A DNA stretch of 64,000 bases from Macrocystis pyrifera (Eukaryota > Sar > Phaeophyceae > Laminariales > Laminariaceae): the NCBI GenBank assembly GCA_031763025.1, contig JASSKH010000025.1:4978689-5042688 (forward strand), given 5' to 3'. How positions within the stretch are numbered: the first letter of the stretch is position 1; each line of letters starts with the position of its first letter. The notes below the pieces were generated by a model that ran no database searches, was not told the origin of the DNA, and worked only from the letters and a program-made list of their open reading frames with translations. Positions 35,401 to 50,000 of this stretch are shown piece after piece. A program made the translations under genes and the position numbers.

Positions 35401-38400
35401 GGTCATCATGGAGTCCTTTTTCGCCGCTAGAAACGGTGCTATCACCGCCGCCAACCGTAGCCTGCGTGGGGTGCCAGGTGTTGCATGTACATCGAAGGTC
35501 AGCTTAGCTTAGCTCCACAAACACTTTCGTTACCGCACTCGCATCGGATCAATCAAGCATCTCGATGTCCTCCCTGTACAACCCCCAGTCGACTACCGAC
35601 GAAAGCATGTGTTTATGTTGAGGTGGGTGGGTGGGTTGGTGGGGGGGTGGGTGGGTAGGTGCATCTGCAAAGGCCCACTGGGTCGACAAGAGAGTGCGTC
35701 ACGCGCCGCGAGGAAAGCGCTATTACGGGGGACCATAATAAATAGGACCAAATATTGTTAGTAAAACTAGGTAAATGTATAGTTTTTTGTGTGTTCCATA
35801 GGTCCTGTTTACTATGGTCCCCCGTAATAGTAGATGACCAAAGTAAAAAATGTGGACGCCACGTCATTTTTTTTATGCAACCTTAAGGTACGCTTTCAAG
35901 GGCTTGAAACTTTATTTTCTTCGGGAGAGAGCACATCAAGCGGACTACGAAAAGCTGTGCGTAGCCGGTGCATCCAACCGGCAGCGGGAAGCTTCAGGAT
36001 GTGCTCGCCCTTGCTCCAGTCGAAGCCGATGCGAAGCTCCCCTCGGCCGAGCACTCATCCGTTCCTTAGGGGTGGCCGATCTACGACTGCTCTGACAAAA
36101 AGGGGACAAGGAGTAGTAACTCATTGGCATGCAGTTGCAACAAGTGTCTACTATTACGTGGGGCCATAGTAAATGGGATCAAACATTGTTAGTGAAAATA
36201 GGGAAATACACAGGTTTTTGTGTGTACCGTAGGTGCTATTTCCTATGGTCCTCCGTAATAGTACTAAACCCCAGGTATCAACCACCCCCATACTGATATC
36301 CGATAAAACTCCGCGGTACGGGTGCACCGGGATTGTTCCGCAGCGGTTTCCTCGCATGAGGGGCTCGCTACTCCACCCGACCAAAAAATGACTCCGAGAT
36401 AAAAAAAAAAAAAATGAAAAATAAAAGTTAATCAACCAGACGAGTCAATGTGGCCATACACAGGAAACATTACACACCTCGTGGCAGATCACGACCTAGA
36501 TCATCTATGTACAGCAAGTAGTTCCTCACCTGCAGACCTAGATCAACTACTTACAGTAAGCAGTTCCTCACCTGCAGTTTTGAGAGTTTTGTGCAGGATC
36601 TGCCTTCTAGTGCAGATCCGTCCCGCAGAACACGCGCTACAGTAGGCCGTACGGATTTATGCGGGTTCAACCCGGCAACATGAGCCAGATCATAACAAGT
36701 TCAGGACTAGAATATCTATTTGCCCTGAATCATCTAGTTCTTGCAGCAGGAATCGATCATCGGTCCAAGGTGTAAAACATTACTGTTGAAAAACAAAAAA
36801 ACCCGATGTTGGGTAGCTCTCCCCTCAGTGGAGGATCCTCGTTAGTTCAGAAAACAAATGGACCAAAAAGAAAACGCTACCCCTATCGCAGCAAGCACGC
36901 CTCATTCGAAATCCCTAACGTACGCCATACCTGCAGCAAACATCATGTCCTACACCCCCGTATTTCATATCTATATATATATCCCCCCTAAAAATGTGTT
37001 GGAACTCCCCCCAAAAAAGGAACATATGCGGTAAGCCCTCCCCTAGACCCCCCCGATTATTCCCGCCCCCCAAACTGGTGTTCGAACTCTCTCCCCCCCC
37101 CCCCCTCCTCCCACCGAAAAGCCGCCATACGTACCTGCAGCAAGAGAAAGGAGTCCGACGGGGAAGACGAAGGGGCGGAGACTGAGAGCACAGAGCCTCC
37201 GAAGCCCTGGGCGACAGCCGACGCCGCGAGGGCCGGTGTAGAGGGTTCGCTTGAGGTCGTGCGCATGCCACCGTGGGCAACCTATTGCATGCAACAAGTA
37301 CACAGGAGGGGGAGTCAGGGGGGGGGGGGGGGAGCGGGGGCGTACTCATTTGTTGCGGGCCTTAATCTTGTGCACATTGACCACGCATCCCTCTCGAGAC
37401 AGACCACCGTTCCTACTACTCCTAATAAAGACACCTCCAACAGTTGGGCGTTCAATACGCTGTTTCCATGTATTAGTTAGCAACGTTTTGCTACTGTTAT
37501 CCCGGGGGCGGAAGGGCGTACTCACTCATTAAGTCGTTTCCATGTACTACATAGGAACGTTTTGCTAATGTTATCCCCGGGGGGATGGGCGTACTTATGT
37601 CGTGTATCGCCGTGGTCGTATGACCGCAGACCCTCGCACCCCTACAATGCCGGGGCGGAGGCACGCCCGGTTTGCACCGACCAGAAAGGCATTGCTTGCA
37701 CCAAGCGCGAAGCGCCGTGACGTATTTGGGCGATTCGCCTGAAGGATGGGCTGGCACCCTACTATGAACCGCCTGTGAGGCGAACTTTTCTTGCGTATGG
37801 ATGACGGCGTTGAATGGATTGATTTTGTTTTCCGGTGAGGCTAATTCCAGAAACAATGATTGTACTATCTAGCTGCCTCGTGGGCTCCTTTCAACAAACA
37901 CTACGTCTAATACCATCATCCCCCTTCCAGCGGAGTTAAGGTTCTCCACCCCGCACGAATGATCTAAGTCGACCGCCGGTCGTGGTCACCGCAAAATAAA
38001 ACAATATTGGGGGGGCTCGCGTCGCGTCTCGCGTCGCATGGTGGTCACACCGCCTGTATGTGTCGCGGAACAAGAGGTTGAGGGATAGCTAGAGGTTTCT
38101 GCAGAGAGATAGAGAGAGAGCAATACACCCTGTTCGTCGCGTCGAAATAAGGGAGAGCTCGTGATCGGCGTCGTCGCTTGGCGGTTAAGCCCGCCTCGGT
38201 GTCGCGAAACGAGCTCGAGAGTTGAGTAAATAGGTGTCTCTGCTCAGAGGTAGAGAGCACACAAACAAGCACGTGGGTTGGATAAGGCAGTCGAGTTCCA
38301 CCACTGAGTCGAGACTTGATCTGATTGGCTAAGGGATAGGGTGAGGGTTAGTCTGATTGGCTTAGGCTTAGGCTCAGGGTTAGGAGTATAGGTAGGTTTC

Positions 38401-41400
38401 GTGTTCGTTTTGTGTAGCCGCAAAACATCTGTCGAATAAGGGGTAAACCGCCCTTAAATAGACACACGCGGGTTGCTGCTCAGACGTCAAGAGCTTCAAA
38501 TATAAGCTCACGCGTTCGACGGTCAAAATATACAGGGATTGCCGCTCAGTGTTCGAGAGCTATAATCGCGTTCGATGGTTGAGAGGGGGAGTGCTGCTCA
38601 GGGATAGAGAGACCCATAAACGCGTTCGAGGGCTACATAGACAACAAAGGGTTGAGGAAGAAGCCGATATTTTGTTACCCACAAACACGTTCGAGGGCTA
38701 AGCAAAAAAAGGTTGCTGCCCAGCGGAAGAGAGCTATGTACGCGTTTTTGTCACCTCAAAACCGCCGCTCCTGCCGCCGCTGCCGCCGCCGCCGCCTCTG
38801 ACACCGTCCCCACCGTCCCCAATGACGAGAGTACCGGAACGAAGGCGCAGGCCGCCGTCGACGGTAAGGCCGCCGGAGCTGACAATGGCACCGCCGCTTC
38901 CCACGCGCAGCCCGCCGGCCGAAACATCGAGCCCCCCCGCCTTGATAGACGTTTTCCCTGAGGCCTGGAGGAGGGGTTGATCGGGACAAACTGTCAATGT
39001 CAAGAGGGGTGGTTCGTCAAAACGACCTGGCAAAACAAGCTGGCGCCAGCCATTCTTTAGTTTCGTGTTGACGGTGTGGCGTGACGGTCCATACGCTACT
39101 AGATGTCGATGCGCAACCGCAACCGGAGTCATCGCAGCTGGGGTTTTTTTGCGGAGAATTACGGCGGAGCTTTTTTGCTGCAGCTCTCAATGGAGGGTGG
39201 TGAGCCCCCCCCTGCGGTAGAGAAGGAAGCACCCTACGCTGTTTCCTGCAGAATGCTGCCCTCGCACCCGCGGCACCCACCACTCGGGGCTCGTCTCTAG
39301 ACTAGAGCTACGGTATGGGGAGGGGGGTGGGAGGGGGGGTACTCATTTGCTGCCTGCCTTAGCCATTTGACCATTTGACCGCACATACTTTTCGAGACGG
39401 AGTGGGGGGAGAGGGGGGGAGGCGTGCTCATTTGTTGCTTGCCTTATCCATCGGACCATAGACCACGCATCCCTTTCGAGACGGAGGCACCGTTCCTACT
39501 CCCAGAAGAGACATCTCGAAACACCCGCCGGTCGAGGGCTACGCTTTTTTGGGCGCCAAGAACAAAAAATCACCGGTGGGTGGGGGACTCCTCAGGTGAT
39601 GTGATTTTTTTTTAACTTAATCAGAGCCCACGATGGAAACCGAAGAGCAAATACAGCCCCCCTTAGGCGCGTGTTACGGTAGCCGTACTGTAGCACTTGT
39701 TTTGTCACATATATATTTATATATATTTATATTTCTGACGTGACAGGGGTTCCGCAGCAGCTGAGAAACATCCCAAACGTGGTGAACTCCCGCGTTCCGC
39801 GGGAAACGATGCTTTACTTGCTGCGATGGTATTCCGATAACTCGGTACTGGAGAATACACGTACCCGTATAGGAATCTGAGCCTTCGTTGCGAGGTGTTG
39901 GGGTCGATTTTACACCTTTTTTTTGTTTCGTTTGTTTCGAGTAGCCGCACCTTCGATCCCCCTTGCTGATTTTTGGGATAATGTGATCATCGTGGACCTC
40001 GTTTTTTTATTCACAACAGCTGTAGAGCGACACCGACGATGGGCCGAGGTTGAGCACCCGTTTTTTTTTCTGAGAAACATGTTTCAAGAGAGAGACTACG
40101 GTTCCTCAGCTCGATGGCCTCAGAAACAGTAGGTACTGCCTCTGCTGCGGCACACGTCCATGTATGGTTCTGATTATTCTTATATATTCCGCCGTAATAG
40201 TATACGCTGGACACCGACGCCCAAGGGCTTATACAGCTACGAAATATTTCTCGCTGATAGCTCCTGAAGACACGAGCCTGAACAAACATAGGCGCAATAG
40301 CTGCCGCGAGCGTATTCACTGCTATTACGGAGGTCCACAGAAAATAGGACCTACGGTACACACAAAAACCTTTATATTTTTATGTTTTTACTAACAATAT
40401 TTGGTCCTATTTACCATGGTCCCCCGTAATAGCTGCGGGGGATCGGCCCTCCTCGCAAGAAAACCGACGTTTTAAAGAAACGTGAGCCTATAAAAACAGA
40501 AAAAGGAGTTTGGAAGAAAACACGTGCAGCCTTGTACGAAGGCGCTCGCTGTCTGCAGGAAACTGTAAGGAACTCTCCCCCTTTTAGCTCCACCGGAATA
40601 AGGATAACAGCCTGTTCAACATCTCATTTCACGTGTTAGAAATGAGTATATATTGAGCACGATGCATACAGGGAACCATAATAATACGATATAGCAAGGA
40701 TTTCTTTGATTGATAAACGTCTAGGATGCGGTGTGGAATAGCCCCCACATCGTGCGAGAGCGATGTCATCTCAATCCCCCTTTAGAACCGCGCTCTTTCG
40801 TTTGGGGAGACACACTACTTGGAAGAGTTCAGATTTATACTTCTGTGCAGCGCGGTACCAAAAAAGGGTTTTATAGCAACGACCGACGTGAGAACATCCC
40901 GCCGACAAGCCACTGCCTCCCTCCCTTGCCTTACCGCGACCTCGAACACGTCCTGTCCCGCAGAAGAGGCCCTGATCAGCACCGCTCCCGAGCTCGCCGC
41001 TCCCTCTCCGCTCGCGTCCACCCTCAGCACGTCCCCCGAAAACTTTGTGTGGCTTGCTGACAGCACTCCCACGGCAGCAGTAGACGACGAAGCACCGCGC
41101 TGTCTATCTTCCGAAATACCCGCACCTTGTTCGACCGATGGTTTCGGGGGGGGGGGGGGGGTGGCGTCCAAAGGAGAAAGGGAGGTAGGGAGGGAGGGAG
41201 GGAGGGGGCGACCGACCGACACACAACGGTGTTTGGGTCCATCGTTGGGTTCTGAGTACTATTACGGGGGTCCATAGTTAACGGGACCAAATTTTGTTAG
41301 TAAAAATAGGCAAATATATAGGTTTTTATGTACACCATAGGTCCTGTTAACTATGTACCCCCGTAATACTACGGTCCCCCATTCATAGTTTGTGTGTCAA

Positions 41401-44400
41401 ATTCAATAAGACTATAAGTAGGAATATATATAGAAGAATATGTATATATATACCAGGTGTATATGAAGGTAACAGCTTGAGCCGATCGATCATAACGCCA
41501 AAGCAAAGAGTCGATTCCGTACTGAAACAAAGTAATCAATAAAACGTGCGGAACATAAAGCGATCTACAACGTCCCACCCTCGACCCCGTCGGAAAATGC
41601 ACGGCCTCCTGGCTAGCCCTGCGGTACGAACGAGGGTCGATTTCCTCTGCGTGGCAGTGCTTCTCAAGGTGGAAAGCTCGATATCGTTCGGGGTAAGTAA
41701 GCATCGTGCGTGACTAAACGCTGTAGATCATCCTTTTTACCGCTGCGCTTTAGTTCGAGCTGGCATATAGCGCATCACTCACGCTCTTCCCAACACATGT
41801 ATCGTATGCGCTACACTCTTCCCAAAGTCATGTCCGACACATTTCTCCCGCTTCCCTTCCATTGTGGTGCCTGGATTGCCCCACGAGTCCACGGTTAGTT
41901 GACTGTGCGCTGCCGGTTTGCATTCTTGTTGCTGCGTGTAAAGCAGTTTTTTTTTTGTGAGACATAGGTAGACAAAAACAGCAGTTTCTTGTATTTTCTT
42001 CTCGTCTAGTTGGCTTTTTCTTCTTTCTCTTCCTTCTGGGCCGTCTCTGCCGTATTCGCTTGTCGTTAATTTAGTTGTGCGCGTGGCCGTTTCGTGCAAG
42101 TCTTTGTTTTTGTTTTTTCTTCGTTTTTTCGGGGGTTTTCGGGGGGGGGTTTGGTTTTTTTTTTTTTTCCCGCGTTTTTCTGTCCTGATTTTCTGTTCGT
42201 GTTTTTGTGTTTCTCACCGGCTGCTGCTGCTGCTGCCCACGTTGTTTGGGAAGTTAGTCTAGCTTCGAAGCCGCCGTCGAGCACGCGGACCCCGCCGCCG
42301 TCCGCCACCGAAACGCCTCCGGGGCCCACAGCGAGGGCATCGCCCACAGACACAGTTCCCTACAGTAGTGGAAGAAAGAGACGGCACGCACAGAACTCGT
42401 GTTGTGGGAACGGTTCGTTTTGTAACGGTCCGTGTTGAAACGGCCCGTTTCGTATCGGCTTGTTTTGAAATATGTCGCTTCGAAACGGTCCGTTTCGTAT
42501 CGGATCGCTTTTTTAACGGTCGTTTTGTGCCAGTTCTCTTTGTAACGGTTCGTTTTTTTCTTCGGCATTTATTTTGTAACGATTCGTCATTTTGAAGCGG
42601 CTCGTTTAGTAACGCTTCGTTTCCGTAACGGTTTGCATAGCCATTGCATCGTGTGCGGGTGGTGACGTGGTGACGCAGAGTAAACGAGGAGCATGGGGTA
42701 CGTAAGAAAATGACACAATGCGCTTGGGGGGCGACGCGTTGTCATACCGTATGTTTGCGGTCCGATTGTTTGGGGAGCGGAGGGTTGAAATTGCGGAAAA
42801 TGTAGTGAATCGGAGAGGCACGATTGGAAAAAAGTTGTCATCCCTTTTACACTTCAAGAGACTAGATGTAAATGTCTCAATTGCTCTTGTGGGTGGAGTG
42901 AATACATGGTACGTAGAGCAAAACCAGACAGACCAGCACGTTCTCTACAAAAAATTCTAGCAGCCGTGAATTGTAGTTTAGAAGAGCCGACATTTCACGT
43001 GCGGCAACCAAACCGCCGTCTGCTGCTCAAGTCCCAGACAGCTGCGGTGTCTACATCCGTCCCAGCAAACTAATTGCTGATAAATGCGGCAGGGTCAAAG
43101 AACTGGTTCCGCCACCGCAAGAAGTTCGCCGGAAAAAAAACAATGCTCGGCACGAATACCGAAGGTTCTTCGCCAAAGATTATTTCATGTACTAAGCAGA
43201 TAGATGCTGAACTCAGATTGCAGCCAAAAATGAGGGAGGCCCGAACCGGGAGGAGATACACACGAACCGGGAGGAGGCCAGGGTGGGGGACGGGTCTACC
43301 TTGCATATCGTAGAATCGGGTCAAAATCCTGGCATTGAACTGACAAGAGATATCACTCTCGCGAAAACGGAAATGGGTGACGGAGGTTATCGTAGCTCCC
43401 CATCTACGTACTCTGGCTGTGCTGCAGTGCCGCTTTTTCTCCAGCCACCATCTCTGTTCGCAAAGTGCCCGCTAAACCCCTCTTGGGACTTCAAAGGGGA
43501 CTAAATGGACCATGGAAGGTGACGATTTGCGGCGACGGCCACCACGCGAAATCGGCGGATGAGTGACACGGTCAGTCAGTGGTGTCCGAGCTACAATGGT
43601 TAAAAACAAGCAATAAGTCGTATGGACGGCACTGGCGCGAGCAACGCAGCCCCGCTCGTGTACAGGTAGACTGATGATAACACAACACCAAGAGTTTGCG
43701 GCAACGGCCACCACGCGATTTCCGGGGGTGACTGACAACAGTCAGTCAGTGAGTGGTGTCTGAGCTACAATGGTTGAATGCAAGCAATAAGTCGTATGGA
43801 GGGCACGGGCGCGAGCAACGCGACCCCGCTCGTGTACAGGTAGATGGTCGATAACACAACACCAAATTTTTCTCAGCCACTGTCTTTGGTAGCTATGTCG
43901 GGGTTAATGCCAAAGGGGCTCAAAAGCTCGTTCACAGCGTGTCTTAAACCGTTTTAGTGCTGCACCAGGATAGGAACCTAAATATTGGTGCAATTTTCCT
44001 CACGACGGGAACGCAGTCCTTAAGGGCCCAAACCGTTTAGAGAAAACTGCAGTCCCGTTCGGGGAGAAAGTAAAATTCTAAGTAGTTTGTCCCAAAGTCA
44101 GGACTACAGTCCTAAATGGATTGAGCCTTCCGATAGTATTTATACTAGAAGTGGCCATAGAGGAAACTAACTGGAGGTACCAGACGGCGATTAGAGTTAG
44201 TCGAGTCCTCGTTTCAAAATCTAAAAGCGACCAGGTGTGAACAGTAACCAGAAGATGGGAGATCCACCGCGGCATGTTTCGACTGTTATTCCATCACCTC
44301 GGGCAGATGGGTGATCTACAGATCATTCCCTGCTTCATGATCTAGATACTGCAGGGTAGGTTGTTCTTTCTGGTCTTTGTGGTCTAGCTCATGCTGCCGG

Positions 44401-46979
44401 GTGGGAGCCGGCGCTGTGCTATCTGCATGATCCAAGGCGCGTTCCCTGGCTTGGGTCTCTGCTCTCCACACATCCAGCACAACATCTACTAACGGCGGAC
44501 AATGCATTTATTACGGGAGACCATAGTTAGTAGGACCAAATGTTGCTAGTAAAAATAGTTAAATATATAGGTTTTCATGTATACCATAGGTCCTATTAAC
44601 TATGGACCCCCGTGATAGACGATCTGAAGGTTTTCCAGATCGTGACTTTTATGTCCGTAGTGAGCACTACCGTGAAATAATCCACACCCAACACACGAAC
44701 TACTTGACATTCTCCATGCCTTCACCTGGAACTTCGCGTCGCCCTGAGACACAGTAAGGTCCCCCTCCTCCAGAACCACACCGCCTCCGCCCGCCATGGA
44801 AACCCGGCCATCCCCTCGCACAGAAAGTACGGGCAACGCCTCTCCGCCGCCGCTGCCGCCGACGCGCCCACCTCCACCACCCGCACCCGCCGCCCCCTCC
44901 ACCGCCCCCGCCTCCCCACCGCCGCCGCCCCCGACAGACAACTCCAGGAGCCTGAACCGGTCAGGACTCCGACCGTCCCTAGACTCCCGCACGTTCACCG
45001 ACAGCGCGACTCCGGAGTAAGAAAAAGCTTGCCTCGCTTTCCCCGGTGGTGCCAGTATTGGTAGCCGAGGATGGAAACAGAAACGCGGCGTCTTCTGCCG
45101 CTTGCCCCCCCGTTCCACCATCACCCTCGCTGCCGCCAACACTGCCGATGGTGGTGGCCACGGGCAAGCCCACTGAGATGGACAGAGCCGGGGCGTTCGT
45201 CCGCGTTGACGAAATTTCGGCGCCGCCCCCCGTGACTCCGAGGGAGCCACCGGAGACGCCCAAGGCTCTCGGAGGGGTTTGGTCGCGCCACAAGGCGGCG
45301 TGTGCACGTCGGGGAGACGTTGTGGACGGGGGGGAGGAGAAGGAGGAGGAGGAGGAGGAGGGACCGTGAGGGGGCGGCGGCTGTATGTGCAGCGCCCCCT
45401 CGTGGAGGATCAAATCCCCGGTTCCGGTGAGGGTCATGACCTGCGTGCGAAAGTGACGATAATATGATTTTTAGACGGCGTTGGGGTGTTGGATGTTCTA
45501 TGCCAGGCATGTTTTAGAGTGCGAGTATCAAGTCACAGCGTGGGAGTTGGTGTTGTTGTGCGCTGGTGCTGCACCGGCAAATGTTGCTTTTAGTTTTTCG
45601 TTACTTTGCGCAAAATTTAGTATGTAGCATTATAGTCTTCTTTTGGATTCTGGGAGCAAAGTATTTAATTTCTCCCCGACGAGCCGCCCCCTCGAAGGTG
45701 GCACCAGGGTGGGTAGGAGGCGAGTTCCGTTGTTAAATACGCACGACATGCTATTGAATACATTGGAAACCTTCTCGTCAGCTGAGGAGACCCGCCTGTG
45801 ATACTCGTAACTGCTCGAGCTCAATAACGCAACCACTACCATTTAATCGTATATAGCGCGTCTCGCTTTCTCACATCCTTGGGCCCCGCGATGGCCCGGA
45901 TCAGGTCGAACTCGGGGCTCAGGCCGCGGTTGGCCCTGAGCTTGAGGGTGGACCCGGTGAAGAAGGGACCCTCCGCTAGGATTACCTGTAATGGGTTTAC
46001 CGAAACAAGAAACAAGAACAAGAGCGCAAAACAAGAGTTTTTTCAGAGAAGTCCGAACAATGGTGTACCCGTCGGTGTGAAGAGACGGGGGGGGGGGGAT
46101 CAGCCAGGACACCTGCCGTGAAGATAAAATTACGAGCTCAGGGAACGAGGTTCGAGATGTAAGTGCCGTGTACACCAGTGTATGTACGTACTTGGTACCC
46201 GGTGTATTTTTTACGTTGAAATCACTGTCGTTGCTTTTTTTTTTTGAGCGCCCCACCCTTAGGCGCTCTCAGTGTACGGACATGAAAACACTCCGTATGT
46301 AGCAGCAACTTCTCAACGGAGCGCAGTTTCCCAGTTTCTGCTACCCCTGCTGCTGCTGCTGCTGCTGCTTTGCTTGCCCCGCTCTACTGCTACGCACGTG
46401 TAGCAAGCAGCGCATCCCGCATCATCAAGAGCAAGCAACGCTTCGTCTGACACGTTTTCTCTCTAGAAATCCTGCGGTGCGGACGCGCGCTGCGGTAGAA
46501 GAGGTATTGCAGCAAAACAATATTTTTCTGGGAGGTTCCTCACTTTACTAGAGCTCTGCCATACGTGCACCCCCCACTAAACAAACCCACGATAGGTTAT
46601 AAAAAAATGCGAGGCCAAGACGACCGACAGCCGACAGACCGACCGACCCGATAAAACGCTACTAGAGATGGGACTTTCGTGTCAGCACATTTCTGACTGA
46701 CCGGGCTGCTCACCGGGCTGCTCCTTCACCAAATATCATCGGAACAATCATGTGTTTTTTACCTATGTACCGTCGTTTGTGTGGGAGTGTTCATCGGACT
46801 GCACCCTTTGTTTTTTTTTTTCTCAGAGGGTGTTCGTTACCCGTACCCACCCCAGCACGCCTCGCTCTTCCAGGAGGAACATACTCTAAGCAGCTTTCAG
46901 AGACAAACATGATGCGCGAACGTAGGAGGACACACTGGTTTTTTGTCTTTAGTCTTTGGTGGGTTCTTATTGCTGTGTA

Positions 46980-47015
<36 letters not shown>

Positions 47016-50000
47016 TTCCGCCTCCAACCCCGACCCCAAATAGGTCTCTCGAACGAAAAGTTGAATCGTCGCACATCGGATCGGATCTAAACAAGGTAGG
47101 TAGCTCTCCTCCTTTAACCCTTTTAGTACCGCAGTCCCGTTTTGGGAACAAACTACTTGGAATTAGAGTGGTTTGTCCCCAAAACGGGACTGCAGTTCTA
47201 AAAGGGTTGAGGAGCCCCATCCTTGAGAAAAAAAATCCCGGATGGGACAGATAGAACCCGGCCGTTCCTCAACTAAGAATACTAATCCAATCAAGGGGCG
47301 CAGATGGATTCCTGGTCTGCATGGTCTACAGGCCGTGTTGCCCGGGCGGTGGAAAGCAGGATGTTCCGCACGATCTATCACTTATTACGGGGGACCATAG
47401 TAAATAGGACCAAATATTGTTAGTAAAAATAGGAAAACACATATTTTTTTGTGAGTTCCGTGGGTCCTGTTTACTATGGTCCCCCGCAATAGCACATGTT
47501 TCCCGGGTTGGGTTTTTGTAACTGCACAGGATCCTGCCCAGCCCAATCGTAACGGGTAGAGGTTGCTACGAGGATCCAGATGGTTGATACTGCAGCAGAT
47601 CGTGATCCAACCGTCCGGCGGGTGAAAATACTCAGGGATTCGAAACGTGCAACCCATTTTTATATGTACAGCGTAAGCACGGCTCTCCAGCAACGGTGTC
47701 TCTACCTGGGCGTCGTCGGAGTCGGAAATGTCGTCGCAAGCTTCTCCGTCGAACCCGAAGATGCACTCGCAGCGACCCGTCTCCCTCAAACACGCCCCGT
47801 GCCGGGAGCATTCTGAGTACTCTGATGCGCGAAGTCCGGCATGGCGACACGACACGAGCAGAAGGCGTTGGGGGTACATCGTTATCCGTGCGGGCGCGAG
47901 GTACTTTGAGGAGGCGGCTGCTCTCGTTGTGTGGTGCCGTCGCAGGTGTAGAGACGGGGGGCCGAATCGCGTTGTTTAACCAAACATAGCGTCTCTTTCT
48001 TATCGGTGACGCTGCCGGTTTTGGTTGCTGGGGAGGGGAGGTGGGGGGGGTGGGGGGGTGGGCTGTGTTCCTTCGTATCCTCAAGCAATCTATCCCAACC
48101 CCACTGCTTCCCAAGTCGTCAAACCATTCCACCCCCCTCCCCCCGTCTCGAAAGGGACGCATGGTCAGTGGTCAAATGACTAAGGCAAGTAATAAATGAG
48201 CATGCCACCCTTCCCCCCCCCTCCACCCACGCCATCCTTTAGTTTTTCTTATTCTCATTTAGGGTTAGCCTTGCCCTTCTCCCTCCTATTTAGTCGAGAC
48301 TTAGATCCGGGGTCACATGTCAGAACGGCTCTCCTCCCCCCTTCCCCACTACGGTTCTTGTTACCTTGGCAGGCATTTTTATCGCGAGCAAGACTTCCTC
48401 TCTTTCTTCACCTGGTCGATTCTCTCGCATCGAACTATCCCTACCCACGCCACGCTCTCTCAGCAGTTGAATATTTTTTTTCAATTTTTTTGAAAATAAA
48501 TAATTTCTCGCCAATGGTTGGATTTCAACTCACGTATCACGGAGGCCTGCAGTAAGTACGCCCAAAATAAGCCTCAAAGCACCCGCTTTTGGTGCGTTCT
48601 ATCTCAAGAACCACTGCGTGAGGTAAAAATGTTGTCTGTTGGTAAAAAATACGCGGTTGATGACAGCCTTTCCATCGATGGTACTTTTTTATTCTTCAGG
48701 AGCACATTGGGAAGCCTCCTTCCCCACGTTTTGGGTCCACGTATAAGGGACCACCGTGATCAACTAACCCACCGGAGCGAACGGCTGTCAAATGTACGCT
48801 GCCAATCCATTCCACTCCCCCACTGTATTTAATGATATTGAGACGTGCTGGGCCCCACCTTGCAGCCTGAGCCAACGGAGGCACGGCGGGAGGGGGGGGG
48901 GGGGGGGGTACTCTTCTCGGGCCATCCACCCTGCCCTTCCCTTCCCTTACGTCTTTGCACAGACCTTATATATGTCATACCACCATCGCTAGAATGCTGG
49001 CTGCCTGTCTCGCTTCCCTGCCTCCCTTTTTTAATTTCTACATCCCCCGCTTCCGCAAGCAGATTTCAACGTTCTACGTATGGGCGGCGCAAGGACCGGC
49101 GGTCTTTGTATATACCTGATATGAGGGGAAGCCACCGGCTGACGGATGCACACCCCTCTAAAACAAAACGCTCTCACAACAATTTTTTCACTTGCTTCCC
49201 CCGCTGTAGGCATGATAGCTACCATCCCCAACAAAATACGATGAAAAAATCACCTCAAGCTGCCCGTACGCAATCCCCCCCCCCCCCCCCCCCCCCCCCT
49301 CACGTTTTGCGGACGAAAAACACTTGGGATTAGTTTGCAGTTGATTTGCCCTCCACCCAAGTTTTCGGGATAAAACCTATTGGAATTAGTACGGATATAT
49401 TTTCTACCCCCGCACCTTTGACGTTTTCCGTGACGACGTCGACGAGGTCGCACGACGGGGACACCGCGCTCCCATCCCCTCCATCGCCACCACCACCGCC
49501 GTTGGAAATATCGCACGAAAACGAGTCCAGAGAGGGGTTTCCATCGTGGCCGTAGTGGTTGTTCTCCCAGGGCACGGTAGGGAACCTGATTTGGCGGGTG
49601 TTGCGGGGGGTTCGGGCCGTGGCCTTGAGGGTGCAACGGGTCGCAACCTCTCTTGCACCGTCTCCAGAACAAGGTCAATAATTTGCGTCACCCCCACTAC
49701 GTTGTTTCTTACCCTAATCCCAAACACAGCGCATACAACGAAGTATTTCACCCCCCCGTTAGTGTGTGCCTCTAACCCATAGTGTCGCCTCCCACCTGGT
49801 ACCTACCAAAAATACCGGCTTGAGATATATCTACACAGTATGCTGTCGTCGCGCGCCTTCTTTCTCTCATTACGTGCTCCTAGCTTCTATTCTAAGTGTT
49901 AAGTCGCGTCTGAGCCCCATCCCTACGCCATCGGCGCGGGTCTGTCGTTCATGAAAAACAAGCATCTCATTAATAGTTCCAAACTTCGATAGCCCCCTAA

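Noticed and set aside
44796..45369. + strand Pro-rich open frames opposite exon 6
   Set aside because: Shadows of the Gly-rich fibre repeats on the - strand.
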